This document shows, piece after piece, positions 62,826 to 64,000 of a DNA stretch of 64,000 nucleotides. Made by a program: the position numbers and the translations under genes. This DNA comes from Auanema rhodensis (lineage: Eukaryota > Nematoda > Chromadorea > Rhabditida > Rhabditidae). Every line of letters starts with the position of its first letter. Within the stretch, counting starts at the first letter, position 1. The stretch is from assembly GCA_964057225.1 (NCBI GenBank), contig OZ059898.1, positions 3,348,001 to 3,412,000 of the forward strand. The letters are read 5' to 3'. The notes under the pieces were generated by a model. It was not told the origin of the DNA. It made no database searches and worked only from the letters and a program-made list of their open reading frames with translations.

Positions 62826-63527
62826 TGTTGTATAGTGCATTCGATCCGGATTTTTAAGCTGCGTCGATCTGTGTTATCAGATTTGCGCTAGCTTAAAAAT
62901 GCACAGAGATATCAACTGATATAAGTTCACACTTATATCCTCGATTTTCACCCTGAAGAAATAATTTTTTCGTTGAATAACATCGTCCATCGTCTTTGCC
63001 TTGAAAAAAGGAATCTAAAAACATCTACTTTTTGCTAAATTATTCTGAAATTTTTCGAAAAAATTTTTGTCAAAATGTTTTTGGAAGCAATGTTGAGTGT
63101 ACATGGAAACTCAACATACACTAATGCATCATTTTTCAAACGATCATAACTAATTTTTGTATCAAGCGTTTTTCAATGTAGTAAAGTGCATTCGATGCGG
63201 ATTTTTAAGCTGCGTCGATCTGTGTTATCAGATTTGCGCTAGCTTAAAAATGCACCGAGATATCAACTGATATAAGTTCACACTTATATCCTCGATTTTC
63301 ATCCTGAAGAATTAATTTTTTCGTTGAATAACATTGTCCATCGTCTTTGCCTTGAAAAATCGAATCTAAAAACATCTACTTTTCGCTAAATTATTTTGAA
63401 ATTTTTCGAAAAAATTTTTGTCAAAATGTTTTTGGAAGCAATGTTGAGTGTACATGGAAACTCAACATACACTAATGCATCATTTTTCAAACGATCATAA
63501 CTAATTTTTGTATCAAGCGTTTTTCAA

Positions 63528-63877
63528 TGTAGTATAGTGCATTTGATGCGGATTTTTAAGCTGCGTCGATCTGTGTTATCAGATTTGCGCTAGCTTAAAA
63601 ATGCACCGAGATATCAACTGATATAAGTTCACACTTATATCCTCGATTTTCACCCTGAAGAATTAAGTTTTTCGTTGAATAACATTGTCTATCGTCTTTG
63701 CCTTGAAAAATGGAATCTAAAAACATCTACTTTTTGCTAAATTATTTTGAAATTTTTCGAAAAAATTTTTGTCAAAATTTTTTGGAAGCAATGTTGAGTG
63801 TACATGGAAACTCAACATACACTAATGCATCATTTTTCAAACGATCATAACTAATTTTTGTATCAAGCGTTTTTCAA
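63528..63877. repeat. 350-bp unit at the right edge
   Basis: It shows the same one-base loss (TCAAAATTTTTTGG) as 23517, 25973 and 28429, roughly 35 kb away from them, together with the private GAATTAAGTTTTT. Confidence 0.88.
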
Positions 63878-64000
63878 TGTAGTATAGTGCATTTAATGCG
63901 GATTTTTAAGCTGCGTCGATCTGTGTTATCAGATTTGCGCTAGCTTAAAAATGCACCGAGATATCAACTGATATAAGTTCACACTTATATCCTCGATTTT
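63878..64000. repeat. Partial unit cut by the window end (first 123 bp)
   Basis: Contains the head with GCATTTAATGCGG, the complete nested hairpin segment and the GATATAAG/CTTATATC dyad, then stops in CCTCGATTTT at the window end. Confidence 0.95.

Larger units (their letters stand above)
42819..63176. repeat. Zone dominated by TGTTGTATAG (B) units (units 122-179)
   Basis: B-head units start at 42819, 43521, 43872, 44574, 45276, 45627, 46329, 47382, 48084, 48786, 50190, 51243, 52647, 53700, 54402, 55104, 55455, 56157, 56859, 57561, 57912, 58614, 60018, 60720, 61071, 61773 and 62826. They carry ACATCGTCC except at 42819. Every A unit with tail TTTCTTAA (44925, 45978, 48435, 49839, 52296, 54051, 54753, 55806, 57210, 58263, 59667, 61422) is followed by a B unit. 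C units fill most other places. The 3-unit and both 7-unit tandem duplications lie here, and no indel was detected in the zone. Confidence 0.85.
1..64000. repeat. Satellite DNA array, 351-bp unit, 182 complete copies plus one partial
   Basis: The window is filled end to end by one head-to-tail tandem repeat. The phrase TGTAGTATAGTGCATTCGAT recurs every 351 bases from base 1 (1, 352, 703, 1054 and so on to 63878). I followed the register through the window: it slips only at five units of 350 bp. No unit is inverted, and no foreign sequence interrupts the array. Units differ mainly at about 30 recurrent positions, so most pairs look well over 90% identical by eye. Composition is about 69% A+T. 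Such a block is typical of centromeric or pericentromeric heterochromatin in animals or plants; that location is inference, because no flanking sequence is present. All six frames are closed often, and nothing resembling a gene, tRNA, rRNA or mobile element is visible. Both array ends lie outside the window. Confidence 0.97.
63177..64000. repeat. Right-edge zone: units 180-182
   Basis: The unit at 63177 joins a TGTAGTAAAG head to a CATCCTG/TCGAATC/TTTTCGCT body not otherwise seen with that head. The unit at 63528 is 350 bp, has GAATTAAGTTTTT and GCATTTGATG in the head. The partial unit 63878-64000 has GCATTTAATG. These private changes set the right edge apart from the neighbouring B zone. The array continues beyond the window. 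Confidence 0.82.

Noticed and set aside
1-64000. CRISPR array or other prokaryotic repeat system
   Set aside because: There are no unique spacers. The full 351 bases repeat, there are no cas-like genes, and the unit is far longer than a CRISPR repeat plus spacer.
1-64000. Tandem gene family (rDNA, 5S, histone, snRNA or tRNA cluster)
   Set aside because: The unit has no recognisable rRNA, tRNA or snRNA sequence and no open frame of useful length. A weak TTCGA core in GCATTCGATGC is not a convincing Pol III B box, and no A box was found at a sensible distance.
1-64000. Transposon, LTR or helitron origin of the unit
   Set aside because: No terminal repeats, target-site duplications or transposase or reverse-transcriptase fragments are visible within the 351 bp, and there is no element inserted in the array.
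1-64000. Identity with the Drosophila 1.688 (359-bp) or Tribolium 360-bp satellites
   Set aside because: Length and AT-rich style are similar, but I could not match any long stretch to those families from memory, so I give no family name.

Overview
The whole 64 kb window is one uninterrupted tandem satellite DNA array. I see no genes, RNA genes, transposons or unique sequence in it. Taking base 1 as the start of the unit, there are 182 complete head-to-tail units and a 123-bp partial unit at the right edge. The unit is 351 bp; five units are 350 bp. All units lie in the same orientation. Unit k (counting from 0) starts at 1+351k up to 20008. After that the start shifts left by 1 bp following each 350-bp unit (20008, 23517, 25973, 28429, 63528). 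The first unit is about 31% G+C (109 of 351 by my count) and holds 12 CpG dinucleotides, so CpG is not depleted.

Organism: a eukaryote, and a centromeric or pericentromeric (or other heterochromatic) satellite block. The unit length, close to two nucleosome repeats, the AT-richness and the absence of CpG loss fit an insect or other invertebrate with little DNA methylation. I cannot name the species or the satellite family, and I found no convincing match from memory to the Drosophila 359-bp or Tribolium 360-bp satellites.

Layout: units differ at about 30 recurrent diagnostic positions (unit positions 4, 5, 8, 21, 30, 97, 115, 126, 136-144, 159, 163, 175-188, 207-220, 230, 239, 338-349). The blocks 31-96 and 240-337 are nearly constant. 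Combinations of alleles define unit classes, and the classes occupy zones: 1-3510 mixed; 3511-18252 marked by ACGCGT tails, TGTATTATAG heads and GGTAAACT units; 18253-29831 rich in AAAGAAATC and CATCCTG units and in single-base indels; 29832-42818 two imperfect ~5-kb copies; 42819-63176 dominated by TGTTGTATAG ('B') units; 63177-64000 the right edge.

Superimposed on this are higher-order duplications by whole numbers of units: an 11-unit tandem duplication (8074-15795), two consecutive 7-unit tandem duplications (49137-54050 and 54402-59315), a 3-unit duplication (44574-46679), a ~14-16-unit imperfect pair (31587-41765), and smaller 1-, 2- and 5-unit copies. Chimeric units sit at several junctions. 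Together these read as a record of unequal crossing-over and short gene-conversion events. The unit also carries several dyads (inverted repeats), the largest being a nested hairpin at unit positions 25-75.

Unit class names used below: A = GATACAAG + ATCTTCG + GCTTTG...GGATTC, usually with tail TTTCTTAA; B = head TGTTGTATAG + CCGG + ACATCGTCC; C = GAATTAATTTTTT + TCTATCG + AAATGG; D = head TGTAGTAAAG + AATTTGTTCG + GAGAAATGG; E = GAATCAATTTTTT. Comparisons were made by eye at diagnostic sites; percentages of identity were not computed.
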